64,000 bases of DNA, from positions 30,861,603-30,925,602 of the forward strand of contig OZ022238.1 of assembly GCA_963978895.1 (NCBI GenBank), in the 5' to 3' direction. The notes below the pieces were generated by a model. It was not told the origin of the DNA and ran no database searches. It saw only the letters and a list, made by a program, of their open reading frames with translations. Source of the stretch: Erpobdella octoculata. Taxonomy: Eukaryota > Annelida > Clitellata > Hirudinida > Erpobdellidae. The position numbers and the translations under genes are program-made. Of the stretch, positions 1-41,625 are shown in pieces (within the stretch, counting starts at the first letter, position 1; every line of letters starts with the position of its first letter).

Positions 1-735
1 AAAAATACAAGTATTTGCTTGTTTTTTCACGTGTGTGAAGTTAAGTTAGCCTCGAGGCTGGCAATGCTAATTAAAAATAAAAATAAATTGCGTGCACTGG
101 GGTTGTGCTATACATTGTTGGATGGGGTTTAACAAATGGAATCGAATGGTATGTTTGTGTTTTCTTCAGTTCAACAAATTAAAACGTTATAAGCCAAAAA
201 CGACGAATTTCTGACGAAAATTGCATAAAATCAAGCTTGGCTCTTCTTTGAGAAATTCTAACTTTTTTTTAACTGCTGCACTGGAAATATCCGAGACGCT
301 TGTTTTTAGATAATTCAATATAAAATCCAACAATGTAACTTTTGCTTCTAAAAGTGAATAAATAAAAACGTTATCAAATAAAACGTCTGACCGTATACCA
401 ATTTCTCCGAGCAAACCGAAACGTAAACAAACGCTGCGCTTGGACAATCGAGTCTAGCTCACTGTGGCTAATTATGCAAAATATGCAAAGTGGCTACTCG
501 ATAACACCTCCTAACGGACTTTAGGGAAAATTTTATTTTTAAGAAAAGTCTATTAAATTTTACGAAAATTTTTTTTATTAAAAGTTTTGTTAAAAAGGTA
601 ACTATTTAATAAAATTTAAACAATATTGTTAAATGTTTCCTTTGAAACTCTTCCTTAGAAAGCATTAAGAGTTTGCATTTTTGGTGAATCCTTCTACATT
701 TTTCGTACTCCACCCAGTCCCCACCAGCACCCTCT
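1..735 (+). repeat. Interspersed repeat R1, long copy
   Basis: This stretch recurs five more times in the window: 32503-34500 (split by piggyBac), 35893-35978, 42168-42360, 44433-44700 and 62745-63465. Shared landmarks are TGTGTGAAGTTAGCC followed by the palindrome CCTCGAGG, a block around CATTGTTGGATGG, AAAATTGCATAAAA, CACAGTGAGC-type sequence and a distal block ending near CCACCCAGTCCCCACC. I could not assign it to a named family. The short antisense reading frame at 187-447 is part of the repeat and is not treated as a gene. Confidence 0.7.
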
Positions 736-998
736 CGTCGGAAAATCGTTGTTTTAGGCTTATAACCTGGTCCAATTCACCTTTACCAAATTTGTTTATT
801 TTTGAGCTCCTTGCATCAGCTCGTTCATTTCGGTTCTGCCGTTGATTTTTGTTCAAAGTTATTTTGTTTTTTTTTGGCTCTGTAGATGGGATGTAATATT
901 CCGAAACTGCAGTCAGCTTGTAAAATAAAATGACTAATAAATCTGACCACTGTCGTTTTTCACCTGCGTTTCGCCATGTCGGGAAACCGGCACGTAAA

Positions 999-1048
999 TT
1001 GATTAATGCCAAATATATATATATATATATATATTTGGCATTAATCAA
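999..1048. repeat. Perfect 50-bp palindrome with (TA)n core
   Basis: TTGATTAATGCCAAATATAT on the left is mirrored exactly by its reverse complement on the right, around a TA-dinucleotide centre. It lies just before the Penelope-like relic. It could be a hairpin or an expanded short inverted repeat. Confidence 0.8.
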
Positions 1049-2327
1049 TAACGATTATTCAAATAGAATGGTTGATAATGCAATTCGGAAATTTATGGAC
1101 ACAAAAATTCTCGACAAAATGACGACTCGGCTAAGACATCAGTACCACTCTTTTACAAAGCTCAAATGCATCAAGACTATAAAAAAGATGAACAGGCAAT
1201 AAAGAAAATAATCTACAACAACGTGCGTGTTGCAGACCCATCTTCACATGACTTGAAACTACATGTCTATTACAACAGTAGTAGAACTCATAACCTCGTG
1301 TTAAAAAATAATCCAAATAACAGTGGCAAACTTCAGAAAACCAATGTTGTGTATATGTTCACGTGTCCTTACAAACACGACCATCCGGGGACATATGTAG
1401 GACATACTCGCACAAACTCTTTCTCGACGATTAGCAATGCACACCCAGGGCGGAAGCCTCTTTGCTCATCTTACTACAGTTCACCATCAAAAACCTAATA
1501 AAAAACTGCTTGGTGATAACACTGAAGTTATTGCCTCTGATACAGACCCTGACCGATTAAAGATCAAAGAGGCTTTGTTGATCTTGAGACACCGCCCCAC
1601 GATCAATGTTCAAGATGATCGTTTCAATCGAACTTTATTGTTACAATATGGACGCGGTCCGACTGATCATGTTGTGACAAATAACACCATGCTCAATTCG
1701 AAGAAACAAACGATCTCTTCCGATAACATGGGTGGCAACTCGACGACAAGTTTACCTGCTTCTGTAACTTGTCATCAGCGTACAAGTGATGTGCAAGACA
1801 ATACTCGTGATAGATCCGTAGACTCTCATACCTCGGATCTACCACTGACAAAAGTCAGTTGTTGTATCTCTCGTGGTGACATACCCGTCACCCTCTCTAC
1901 AACTGAAAACGAGTCTGATGTGGACGATCAAGTCTTCATGATGGCTCTGGACGGCACAGAATTGTCCCTCGTTTCTTGCGTTTCTGTCGGCCGTGACAGC
2001 GGATCTCATTCGCTGAGCGCTGGCAATCAAAGGCGCCACACTTCAGTTCATTTTTTTGGATCGCGCGGTCGGCCTGATTCCGGAAGAAAAGTCGATCTTC
2101 ATGAAATGGCCCGCTGTGCTTCAGCTCGGGACGTTACACATGGAGATGGCCAAACACTGTTTGGCGATAACGTCATTTTCCCCACCAGCTTCATCTCGTC
2201 TTCAGTCGATGGTGCTGCAGGCAACTTTGAAGAAAGTAATCTTCTATCGTTGTCTCATGGCTTGCTCGGCGATGAAGACAATACTTTGACCTGCGGGCAA
2301 CTTGACGCTTTCGTCCCAGTTATTTAA
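1049..2327 (+). pseudogene. Penelope-like retroelement 3' part with GIY-YIG endonuclease
   Basis: Three overlapping reading frames (1049-1202, 1166-1440 and 1437-2327) read as one decayed protein. Blocks such as SNRMVDNAIRKFMDT, NNVRVADPSS and THNLVLKNNP are typical of the region after the RT of Penelope-like elements. They are followed by VVYMFTC and TYVGHT, the G-x-Y-x-G-type core of a GIY-YIG nuclease, and then IKEALLILRHRPTINVQD. At least two frameshifts, near 1170 and 1430, break the frame, and the RT domain is missing upstream, so the copy is truncated and dead. The last ~200 codons (1700-2327) are open but unrecognised, and may be read-through into flanking sequence. Confidence 0.8.
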
Positions 2328-2457
2328 ACAATTTTATACAGTGTATTGAAGTTTTCTTAACATAAAAAAAACTTTTAACAGAAAAAAAATTACAATTTAA
2401 TTTTATGCAACGCCAAAAATAAGTGTGTTCGTAAAACGTACGATGGTCTAAAACGGG
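2328..2457 (+). mobile_element. piggyBac 3'-end fragment
   Basis: This 130-bp piece is nearly identical to the right end of the piggyBac copy at 34286-34415. It ends ...GGTCTAAAACGGG followed by TTAA (2458-2461), the canonical piggyBac target. Only the terminal region survives, joined to the end of the Penelope-like reading frame. Confidence 0.7.
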
Positions 2458-2461
2458 TTAA

Positions 2462-2842
2462 CATTAGACTACGACTGTGATAGGCTCGGAACTCCTTACT
2501 TCGGCTCGACAGCTAGTCTGCTGCCAGATAAATAAATTTCTTATGAAGGGAAACATTGCGTTGAAATGTTTTGAGAGCCTACAAATAGGATGACTAACTG
2601 TCACCACAAATGAGGCAAATATTTATACGACTCTACTAGGAATCGAACCTACGTGTCTACGGCAACACCGCCTCGCCTAAATGCAAGCGCTCTTACCAAC
2701 TGAGCCACCGACCATCACCAAAAAATGATGGCTAGAAGTCTCAGTCTTTTGGAGCTACTTAACGTTAGACTACGACTATGATAGGCTCGGAACTCCTTAC
2801 TTCGGCTCGACAGCTAGTCTGCTGCCAGATAAATAAATTTCT
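2462..2842 (-). mobile_element. tRNA-derived SINE, tandem/dimeric copy
   Basis: On the minus strand a tRNA-like head (about 2629-2719) shows an A box (TGGCTCAGTTGG) and a B box (GGTTCGATTCC), with an anticodon-arm segment GCATTTAGGC and a long variable arm resembling tRNA-Leu(UAG). The same ~85-bp body sequence flanks the head on both sides (2462-2546 and 2758-2842), so one and a part units lie in tandem. Related copies are at 3596-3969 and 28115-28300. Repetition with shared non-tRNA flanks makes a SINE much likelier than a working tRNA gene. Confidence 0.75.
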
Positions 2843-2881
2843 ATAAATATATATATATTTATATATATATTCCTAGTAGAG

Positions 2882-2882
<1 letters not shown>

Positions 2883-2930
<48 letters not shown>
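2883..2930. repeat. (TA)n microsatellite
   Basis: An uninterrupted TA-dinucleotide run directly after the SINE. Other long TA tracts in the window are listed separately. Confidence 0.95.
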
Positions 2931-2935
<5 letters not shown>

Positions 2936-3059
2936 TGTGTGTGTGTTATTTTTATCTTTGTTACAATTGTACCGTTTCCTTTAAAAGTAACTTAATCAAA
3001 TGTCATAACCTAAATTACTTTCATCAAATATCAACTTAGTTGTCGTCACTTGCCAAATA

Positions 3060-3349
3060 AAATTTTACATTAAGAATTAATTGACGGGAGAGCAAGCGGA
3101 AGGTGAAAACAAGCGGAAACGGGATACTAAACGGGAACGGCAGATCAATTGGGAACGGTAGAGCAAGCGGGGAAGGAAATGGGAGCAAGAGAGAAGAACA
3201 ATAGAAAAACTTTCAAAAACCCCGGACATTGTACACTCGATTGCTTTTCAAGATTGATTTTTTAAATTGTCATAATTTTGTATATTAAACTCTTAGTAAA
3301 AAAAACAAAATAATTTAAAAGGCAAAACAATGTTTGCTGGGTCAGCTAG
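3060..3349 (+). mobile_element. Helitron 3'-end fragment
   Basis: Degenerate GGGAACGG / GAGCAAGCGG minisatellite units are followed by a CCCCGG segment and a terminal CTAG (3346-3349) before T. This layout matches the clearer Helitron ends at 15785 and 55238. The terminal hairpin is poor here (GCTG...CAGC), so this is a decayed copy. Confidence 0.5.
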
Positions 3350-3383
3350 TACATACATAATAAATTATGTATGTAGATATCAT

Positions 3384-3558
3384 TGTAAAATCACTGATTT
3401 TGCGATCAGTTTCCTATTGATAAACGTTAAAGGATTTAGAACATTTATTAGGGACATTAGAAGGTATAAATAGCCTTAAAAAAGCTTCATTTATTATTTT
3501 CCAATAAACTGCAAAACCATTCTATTGAGCCCGGTATACGATTTGGTGATATCGTAAC

Positions 3559-3559
<1 letters not shown>
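3384..3559 (+). mobile_element. Solo LTR of the SAP-Gag LTR element
   Basis: The 176-bp unit starts TGTAAAATCACTG and ends GATATCGTAACA. It matches the LTRs at 12288-12488 and 14025-14224 in opposite orientation. TG...CA termini and the absence of internal sequence indicate an LTR left by recombination. It is somewhat diverged and shorter than the paired LTRs. Confidence 0.75.

Positions 3560-3560
<1 letters not shown>

Positions 3561-3591
<31 letters not shown>
3561..3591. repeat. (TA)n microsatellite
   Basis: TA run immediately after the solo LTR. Confidence 0.95.
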
Positions 3592-3594
<3 letters not shown>

Positions 3595-3595
3595 A

Positions 3596-3969
3596 AGTGA
3601 AACACTGCGTTGAAATGTTTCAAGAGCCTACAAATAGGATGACTAACTGTCACCACAAGTAACGCAAATATTTATAAGACTCTACTAGGAATCGAACCCA
3701 CGTGTCTACGGCAACACCGCCTCGCCTAAATGCAAGCGCTCTTACCAACTGAGCCACCGACCATCACCAAAAAATGATGGCTAGAAGTCTCAGTCTTTCG
3801 GAGCTACTTAACATTAGACTAGTCGTAGTCTAATGTTAAGTAGCTCCGAAAGACTGAGACTTCTAGCCATCATTTTTTGGTGATGGTCGGTGGCTCAGTT
3901 GGTAAGAGCGCTTGCATTTAGGCGAGGCGGTGTTGCCGTAGACACGTGGGTTCGATTCCTAGTAGAGTC
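3596..3969. mobile_element. Head-to-head SINE pair forming a 292-bp palindrome
   Basis: A minus-strand copy of the tRNA-Leu-type SINE (3596-3820) is followed by its own reverse complement (3827-3969). Arms 3678-3820 and 3827-3969 are each 143 bp and match almost base for base around a 6-bp spacer. Both arms hold the complete tRNA-like head with A and B boxes. Confidence 0.85.
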
Positions 3970-3999
3970 ATATATATATATATATATATATATTTATAT

Positions 4000-4055
4000 T
4001 GTTACGATATCACCAAATCGTATACCGGGCTCAATAGAATGGTTTTGCAGTTTAT
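4000..4055 (-). mobile_element. LTR fragment of the SAP-Gag element
   Basis: It begins TGTTACGATATCACC and runs to GGTTTTGCAG, the terminal third of the LTR in reverse orientation. It is then lost in a TA/TTTATA tract. Confidence 0.65.
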
Positions 4056-4060
4056 TTATA

Positions 4061-4146
<86 letters not shown>
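4056..4146. repeat. (TA)n / TTTATA microsatellite
   Basis: Long TA tract with occasional TTTATA interruptions. The 4147-4439 stretch after it is AT-rich, and I see no gene or recognisable element there. Confidence 0.9.
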
Positions 4147-4153
<7 letters not shown>

Positions 4154-4439
4154 GTGTGTGTGTGAGTGGGTTTTTTTTTATATTAGTAATTTTTACTCAG
4201 TTTTAAGTTTTTTAACACATATAATTATTTTCATGTTAGTTTAGATTACATCGTCTGTTACAGCTATGTTTAAAGAGCGACAGGATCTTTTTTCTATGTG
4301 TCGTATTGCACTTGTTTTACTCAATTTCCTTGGTCTGGTTGGTTTTTATTTCTGTGAATTTTATTAAAATTTTAAGACTTGAAATATGTTTTAATAATTA
4401 ATTTAATGAATGGCATCCTTCTGTCTCTAGAGACAATGG

Positions 4440-6976
4440 AGTTTGCACCTGTGTCTACCCTGTGACACTGCAGCGTTGACTGTGGCTGAATAACCCGATA
4501 CGGGAGTCGTAGCTTCTTCCACATTTTCCGCAGGGGTACTGAACGGCAGGGACTACAAATGAAACGGCGGCAGCCCTTGCCCTCTGCTGCTCGCGAACCT
4601 TCCTCTCTTCACGCCGGATCCCATGTCGAACACCTCTCTCCTCATCGGCCTGTTTAACGCCGGTTTTGACAGCTGCACGCCAGCTAGAGCGGTCAGAAGT
4701 CGCGACCTCAAGGTTAGCTGGGGCTGATGTTGCATGACCTCAGATCCCTCTTGCAGACATCTTTGTAGCGCAGGAAGGATCTCCCGGTTGAACGCGTTCC
4801 TATGGCTAGCTGACCATAAAGGATATCCTTTGGGATGCGACCATCATCCATTCTGCAGATGTGTCCTAGCCAGCGCAGACGTCTCTGAGAGAGGATAGAA
4901 AACATGCCAGGTGATGCCAAGAAGTCGTCTGAGGTTGCGCAAATGAAAGACGTTCAGTCTCCTCTCTTGACGAGCTTACAGGGTCCAGGTCTCGCTGCCA
5001 TACAGAAGAGTGCCTAGCACACATGCCCGGTAAACCTCCATCCTCATCCCGATGGTCAGCATGGGATTGTCCCACACACGTTTCGTGAGGCGGGCCATGG
5101 AAGTTGCTGCCCTGCCTATCCTCATGTTGAGCTCGGCATCCATAGACAGGTTGCTCGTGATACTGGAGCCGAGGTATGTAAACTTGTCCACCACGTCCAG
5201 GGTGTGGTCATCGATGGTGATTTTGGGAACAGAGCTGACATCCTGACTCATGACCTGGGTTTTCTTCAGGCTGATGGTGAGCCCGAATTCAGTGCATGCC
5301 TCCGCGAAACGAGTGATGAGTCGCTGTAGAGTGGCCTCAGAATGGGCAGTGAGGGCAGCGTCATCGGCAAAGAGCAATTCTCTGATAAGAATACTGCGCA
5401 CCTTGGTCTTTGCTCTGAGACGAACGAGGTTGAAGAGGTTCCCGTCACTTCGTGAATGTAGGTAGATGCTGTCTTCGCATCCGTTGAATGCATAGCCCAG
5501 CAACAAGGAGAAGAAAATGCCGAAGAGTGTTGGGGCTAAAACACATCCTTGTTTAATGCCGCTTTTGATGGGAAAGGGGTCTGATGATACCCCATCGTAC
5601 TAGACTGTTCCAGCCATGCCTTTATGAAACGGCTCGACCACCCTCAATAACTTGGGAGGGCATCCTATTCTCTCAAGAAAGGCAAACAGACCAGACCGGC
5701 TGACCAAGTCGAAAGCTTTTGTCAGGTCAATGAAGGCAAGAAATAAAGGACGTCGTTGCTCACGACATTTTTCCTGCAGCTGTCTGAGGGAGAACACCAT
5801 GTCGATGGTCTAACGCCCAGCCCAAAACCCACACTGTGTCTCAGGGTATACACGGTCAGCAAGTACCTGCAGGCGATTGAGGACTACTCTAGCAAAGGCC
5901 TTACCCACAGTGCTAAGAAGAGAAATCCCAAGGTAGTCACCTTTATTCTTATACAGCGTGACAATCCTCGCATCGCGCATGTCCTGAGATATTGTTCCCT
6001 CTTCCCAGCACTGAAGCAAGAGCATATGGAGATGACTAAGAAGGGAACTCTCTTTAGCAGCTTTCACAACCTCCGGCGGAATTCCATCGCTGCCCGGCGC
6101 CTTTCCGCAACAGATCGAATCTATCGCCTTGCTCAGCTCGTCGATGGTGATTGGCGAGTCAAGCTTCCATTACAGGAAGCGGTGTAGTGCCCCTCAAAGC
6201 TGCTTCGGTGACGGCATTTTCTTTCGAGTACAGCTCCCCGTAGTGCTCGACCCATCTCTTCATCTGCATGCCACGGTCCTTGATGATCTCGCCTGAGGGG
6301 TGCAACTTTGATAACGTTTGGTCCAAAGGCCTTCTTTATCCCCTGGTACATTGCCCGAGTGTTTCCGCAGCTTGCGGAGGTCTGGATGTCTCGGCAAAGC
6401 TCCAGCCAGTAGTCATTGGCGCATCTGCGGGCAACCCTTTTGACGTTATTTCGGGCTTCTCTGTAGTGTTTTTTCGCAAGGCTTTTTTTGTACTCAAGGA
6501 GAGCAGCGCCCTTAGCATTTACGGCAGGCTCCAGCTTTTCTACAGTTTTAAAATAACATTTGAAAATTACAGGCGCTGGTAGCAGAGCGGTAGAGCGCTC
6601 GCCTGTTGATCGTTAGGTCGGCAGTTCAAGCCTCACCTGCGTCACCAGCGTAACTCCCATTGCTTTCTCATGTCTATGAAAATAGCGTGTTCTTCGAAGT
6701 TTCCGATCCAAAGGAACCTTCGTAAGCGCCTCTGACTTATCTGGCGCTATATAAATTCATCATTATTATTATTATTATTTTCTATCCCAGCCTCAAACCA
6801 GTCTTCACTCTTTCTGGTTTTTTTTTTCAGAAAGTTTCTGAGGCTGCCGTATACACAACATTACGAATGAAGTCCCAGCGTGTTGTGGCACTGTCCACGG
6901 GACAGTCTTCCAATGCCTTGTCTATGACATTAGAAAAGTGCCTGCGTAGCTCAGGCTTTGATAGACACTTACATAT
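4440..6976 (-). pseudogene. Non-LTR retrotransposon, 5'-truncated and frameshifted
   Basis: Read on the minus strand, adjacent frames give, in order: a pre-RT segment (6976-6781, with PELRRHFSNVIDKA and DWFEAGIE), a 6541-6133 segment (AVNAKGAALLEYKKSLAKKHYREARNN), RT blocks in 6067-5600 (DARIVTLYKNKGD, FLAFIDLTKAFD), the catalytic LFADDAALTAH near 5370, and the C-terminal blocks KFTYLGSSI, LLYGSETWTL and RRLRWLGHICRMDDGRIP. Several frameshifts separate them, so it is not functional. The SINE at 6570-6780 interrupts it. The endonuclease region is absent. Confidence 0.85.
6570..6780 (+). mobile_element. tRNA-derived SINE inserted in the LINE
   Basis: The tRNA-like head shows TAGCAGAGCGGTAGAGCG (A box) and GGCAGTTCAAGCCTC (B box). 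The body ends GGCGCTATATAAATTCATC followed by (ATT)n. That tail type recurs in reverse at 27262-27354 and 17300-17345. The LINE coding frame resumes on either side (DWFEAGIE before and EKLEPAVNAK after, on the minus strand), with TTTTCTA at both edges as a possible target duplication. Confidence 0.75.
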
Positions 6977-7124
6977 AGTTTTAAAATAACATTTGAAAAT
7001 TAATTTTACATTTTTAGTTTAGTGTCGGACTGTTGTTGATTACATTTTAGTCAGAAAGTCTGAGAGAAAATTTATTAGGGACGTTAAGATTATCCGAAGT
7101 GAAGCATGTATCCCACAGCACAAA

Positions 7125-9452
7125 TTGTTTATTTGTGTTATGGAGCTGAATGAGAAGGTGAAAAAATGTAATGTGAAATTTGTAGAAAGATGTAAGGTTT
7201 GGAAGCTGAAAGAGACAGAGACGGAATGCATCTTCAAAGAAAGAGTGCAAGCTAAAGCTGCTGTGGTGATGAATGGTCTTGGTGATGTCGAGAAAATCTG
7301 GAATGATTTGAAGCAGTGTTTGCTTCAGGAAGCAGTAGCTGTATGTGGGGTTACAAAAGGTATTAGTAGGCATAAGGAAACATGGTGGTGGAATGAAGAG
7401 GTTGCTGCCCTTGTAAAAGAGAAACGTCGGCTATTTAACTTGTTGAAGTGCCAGCAACATGGGAAAAATCTAGCAACCAAGGAGAGCTACAACCAGGCCA
7501 AACGCATGGCTAAGAAAGCTATCTTTAATGCTAAGAACGCTGTACGAAAGACTTTTTGCGAAGATTTGGATAGGGAGGACAGGAAAGGAAATGTGTTTAG
7601 GGTAGCCAAGCAGCTAATGCGTAAAAACCGGGATGTAGTGGGGGCCAACTGCGTGAAAGACCATGAAGGTAAGGTTGTGGCTGAGGATAGTAGGTTGTTG
7701 GAGGTATGGAGAGCGCATTATGATAGAATTTCTAATGAGGAGTTCACTTGGGATGCAAATGGACTAACTCATGTAAGTCCTGTTTGTGGACCTAGTGAAA
7801 AGTTAACTACTCTGGAAGTTAGTAATGCAATCCATAAGATGAAACGTAACAAGGCAGCAGGACCTTCAGGAGTGGTGGCAGACATGTTGAAAGCTGCTGG
7901 AGCTGTTGGTATAGTGTGGATGACTGAAGTGTGCAATGCAGTAGTGAAGGATGGTAAAACCCCTGTAGACTGGAATAAGAGCTGGATGGTGAATGTCTAC
8001 AAGGGAAAAGGTGATGCATTAGCGTGTGGCTCATACAGGGGCATTAAACTATTAGAACATGCAATGAAAGTTTTAGAGAGGGTGATTGAAAAAAGAGTAA
8101 GGAAGATTGTGAAAATTGATGGTATGCAGTTTGGTTTCATGATGGGGAAAGGTACTACCGATGCTATTTTCATAGTTCGTCAGCTGCAGGAAAAGTATCT
8201 TGCCAAGAACAAAGATCTGTGGATGGCTTTTGTTGATCTTGAAAAGGCATTTGATAGAGTACCTCGTGAGATAGTGTGGTGGGCTCTGAGATGTCTAGGT
8301 GTGGATGAATGGTTAGTTTCCGTGATAAGAACTATGTATGATGATGCAGCGACAGTGGTGAGAGTGAATGGGAAGGAGAGTGTTGCTTTCAGCGTTAAGG
8401 TTGGAGTGCATCAGGGTTCAGTTCTCAGCCCATTGTTGTTTATCATTGTTTTAGAGGCCTTATCACGGGAGCTCAGGGTAGGCTTGCCAATGGAACTGCT
8501 CTATGCTGATGATCTTGTTTTATTAGCTGAGACAGAAGATTCTCTCCTGGAAAAGTTAAGGATCTGGAAAATTGGCATGGAAGCGAAAGGCCTTAGAGTG
8601 AATGCGAGTAAGACAAAAATCATGAAGTGTCGGGCCGGAATGGGACAGGTGAAGAAGTCGGGTAAATGGCCATGCAGTGTATGCAGAAAAGGTGTTGGCT
8701 CCAATTCTATTTGTTGTGTGGATTGTAAGAGTTGGGTCCATAAAAGGTGCAGTGGCATTTTGGGTAGTTTGAAAGATCTTGTTGGCTTCCGTTGTAAGAG
8801 TTGTGTGGCTGGTGGTTCTGTTCAGGAAGAGTTGTTGGGCGAGGTTGAGGTTGAGCCAGGTGTAAAGGTGGAGTGTGTGACCAAGTTCTGTTACCTAGGT
8901 GACACATTAGGTTCAGGAGGAGGTGTAGATGAGGCGGTGAGAGCTAGACTGCGTTCTGCCTGGGCTAAATTCAAAGAGTTATCTCCTATCTTGACCACCC
9001 GTGGTGCATCCTTTCATGTGAAAGGAAAGGTGTATAGGGCATGTGTTCAAAGTGTCCTTGTTTATGGCACTGAAACATGGTCTATGAAGGTGGAGAATCT
9101 AAGAAGTTTAGAAAGGGCAGAGCGTATGATGGTTAGATGGATGTGTGGTGTTTCGTTGAATGATCGTGCACGTAGTGTGGATTTGTATAGCCTTCTGAAT
9201 GTTCCTTGTGTGGCTGATGTGGTGAGACGTGGAAGACTAAGGTGGTTTGGACATTTGGAGCGCAAAAGTGCAGATGATTGGGTTTCGGCAATTAGAGATG
9301 TGGATGTTGTAGGAGTGAAAAGTAAAGGTAGAAGTAGGAAGACTTGGTGGGAATGTGTGAAGAAAGACATGGATGAGCTCGGCCTGAAGCGGCAGTCTGC
9401 CCTGGATCGTGACTTGTGGAGGGGCCTGATATGGAAAAACGTCCAACCCTAG
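7125..9452 (+). CDS. Non-LTR retrotransposon reverse transcriptase with PHD-like zinc finger
   Basis: A 775-residue open frame. The N-terminal ~200 residues correspond to the endonuclease-RT linker. RT motifs follow: KMKRNKAAGPSG, the finger/palm block FVDLEKAFDRVPRE, VGVHQGSVLSPLLF and the catalytic YADD at about residue 460. Residues ~513-563 hold an unusual C4HC3-type finger (PCSVCRKGVGSNS, CCVDCKSWVHKRC, FRCKSC) placed between the RT palm and the usual KFCYLGDTL / VYGTETWSM / RRGRLRWFGHL tail. The apurinic endonuclease domain is missing, so the copy is 5'-truncated. The open frame suggests a fairly recent insertion. A related decayed copy lies at 15832-19622. Confidence 0.9.
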   Translation: MFICVMELNEKVKKCNVKFVERCKVWKLKETETECIFKERVQAKAAVVMNGLGDVEKIWNDLKQCLLQEAVAVCGVTKGISRHKETWWWNEEVAALVKEKRRLFNLLKCQQHGKNLATKESYNQAKRMAKKAIFNAKNAVRKTFCEDLDREDRKGNVFRVAKQLMRKNRDVVGANCVKDHEGKVVAEDSRLLEVWRAHYDRISNEEFTWDANGLTHVSPVCGPSEKLTTLEVSNAIHKMKRNKAAGPSGVVADMLKAAGAVGIVWMTEVCNAVVKDGKTPVDWNKSWMVNVYKGKGDALACGSYRGIKLLEHAMKVLERVIEKRVRKIVKIDGMQFGFMMGKGTTDAIFIVRQLQEKYLAKNKDLWMAFVDLEKAFDRVPREIVWWALRCLGVDEWLVSVIRTMYDDAATVVRVNGKESVAFSVKVGVHQGSVLSPLLFIIVLEALSRELRVGLPMELLYADDLVLLAETEDSLLEKLRIWKIGMEAKGLRVNASKTKIMKCRAGMGQVKKSGKWPCSVCRKGVGSNSICCVDCKSWVHKRCSGILGSLKDLVGFRCKSCVAGGSVQEELLGEVEVEPGVKVECVTKFCYLGDTLGSGGGVDEAVRARLRSAWAKFKELSPILTTRGASFHVKGKVYRACVQSVLVYGTETWSMKVENLRSLERAERMMVRWMCGVSLNDRARSVDLYSLLNVPCVADVVRRGRLRWFGHLERKSADDWVSAIRDVDVVGVKSKGRSRKTWWECVKKDMDELGLKRQSALDRDLWRGLIWKNVQP

Positions 9453-9508
9453 CATAGCGTGGAATAGGGACGTTTCAAAAATAAATGATGATGATGATGA
9501 TGATGAAA
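9453..9508 (+). repeat. LINE 3' tail with (GAT)n
   Basis: A short 3' untranslated stretch ends in AATAAATGATGATGATGATG, a simple-repeat tail typical of many non-LTR elements. It lies only about 90 bp upstream of the first visible tetraspanin exon. Confidence 0.75.
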
Positions 9509-9598
9509 GTTACTTTGTAGTTGTTATTTTATTATTATATAAAGTATTTTACCTGAAAGTGTTTAGCAGAATTAAAATAATATATATTATTTGAACAG

Positions 9599-41391
<31,793 letters not shown>

Positions 41392-41625
41392 AAGATCTTT
41401 CAATAGTTGTGATGTAGAAATAATGTTTGTGTAAAAATGTGATTTATTTTTTCCACTTTGTTCTATTCTGTAAAATATGTTTAAAAATAATGTGACAGGT
41501 AAAAACAATTGAGATAAAGTGGGTTTTCATTGACACATCATTAGAAAAGAATTAGTTATGATGAACTAAATTTGACTATCATTATTTCTGTGTTTACTAA
41601 TGATATTCCTACAATCTATATATAA

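Noticed and set aside
961..1050. Cloning-vector-like sequence (GTCGGGAAACC near a TTAATG palindrome)
   Set aside because: Only short chance similarity; the flanks are genomic repeats.
3870..3969. A functional tRNA-Leu gene
   Set aside because: Four copies share long non-tRNA flanks and imperfect arms, so it is a SINE head.
3890..4206. YIYIYI-type peptides over TA tracts (also 27381-27645, 36654-37019)
   Set aside because: They are translations of (TA)n microsatellites.
6570..6650. A functional tRNA gene
   Set aside because: The head lacks a clean acceptor pairing and is followed by a SINE body and ATT tail.
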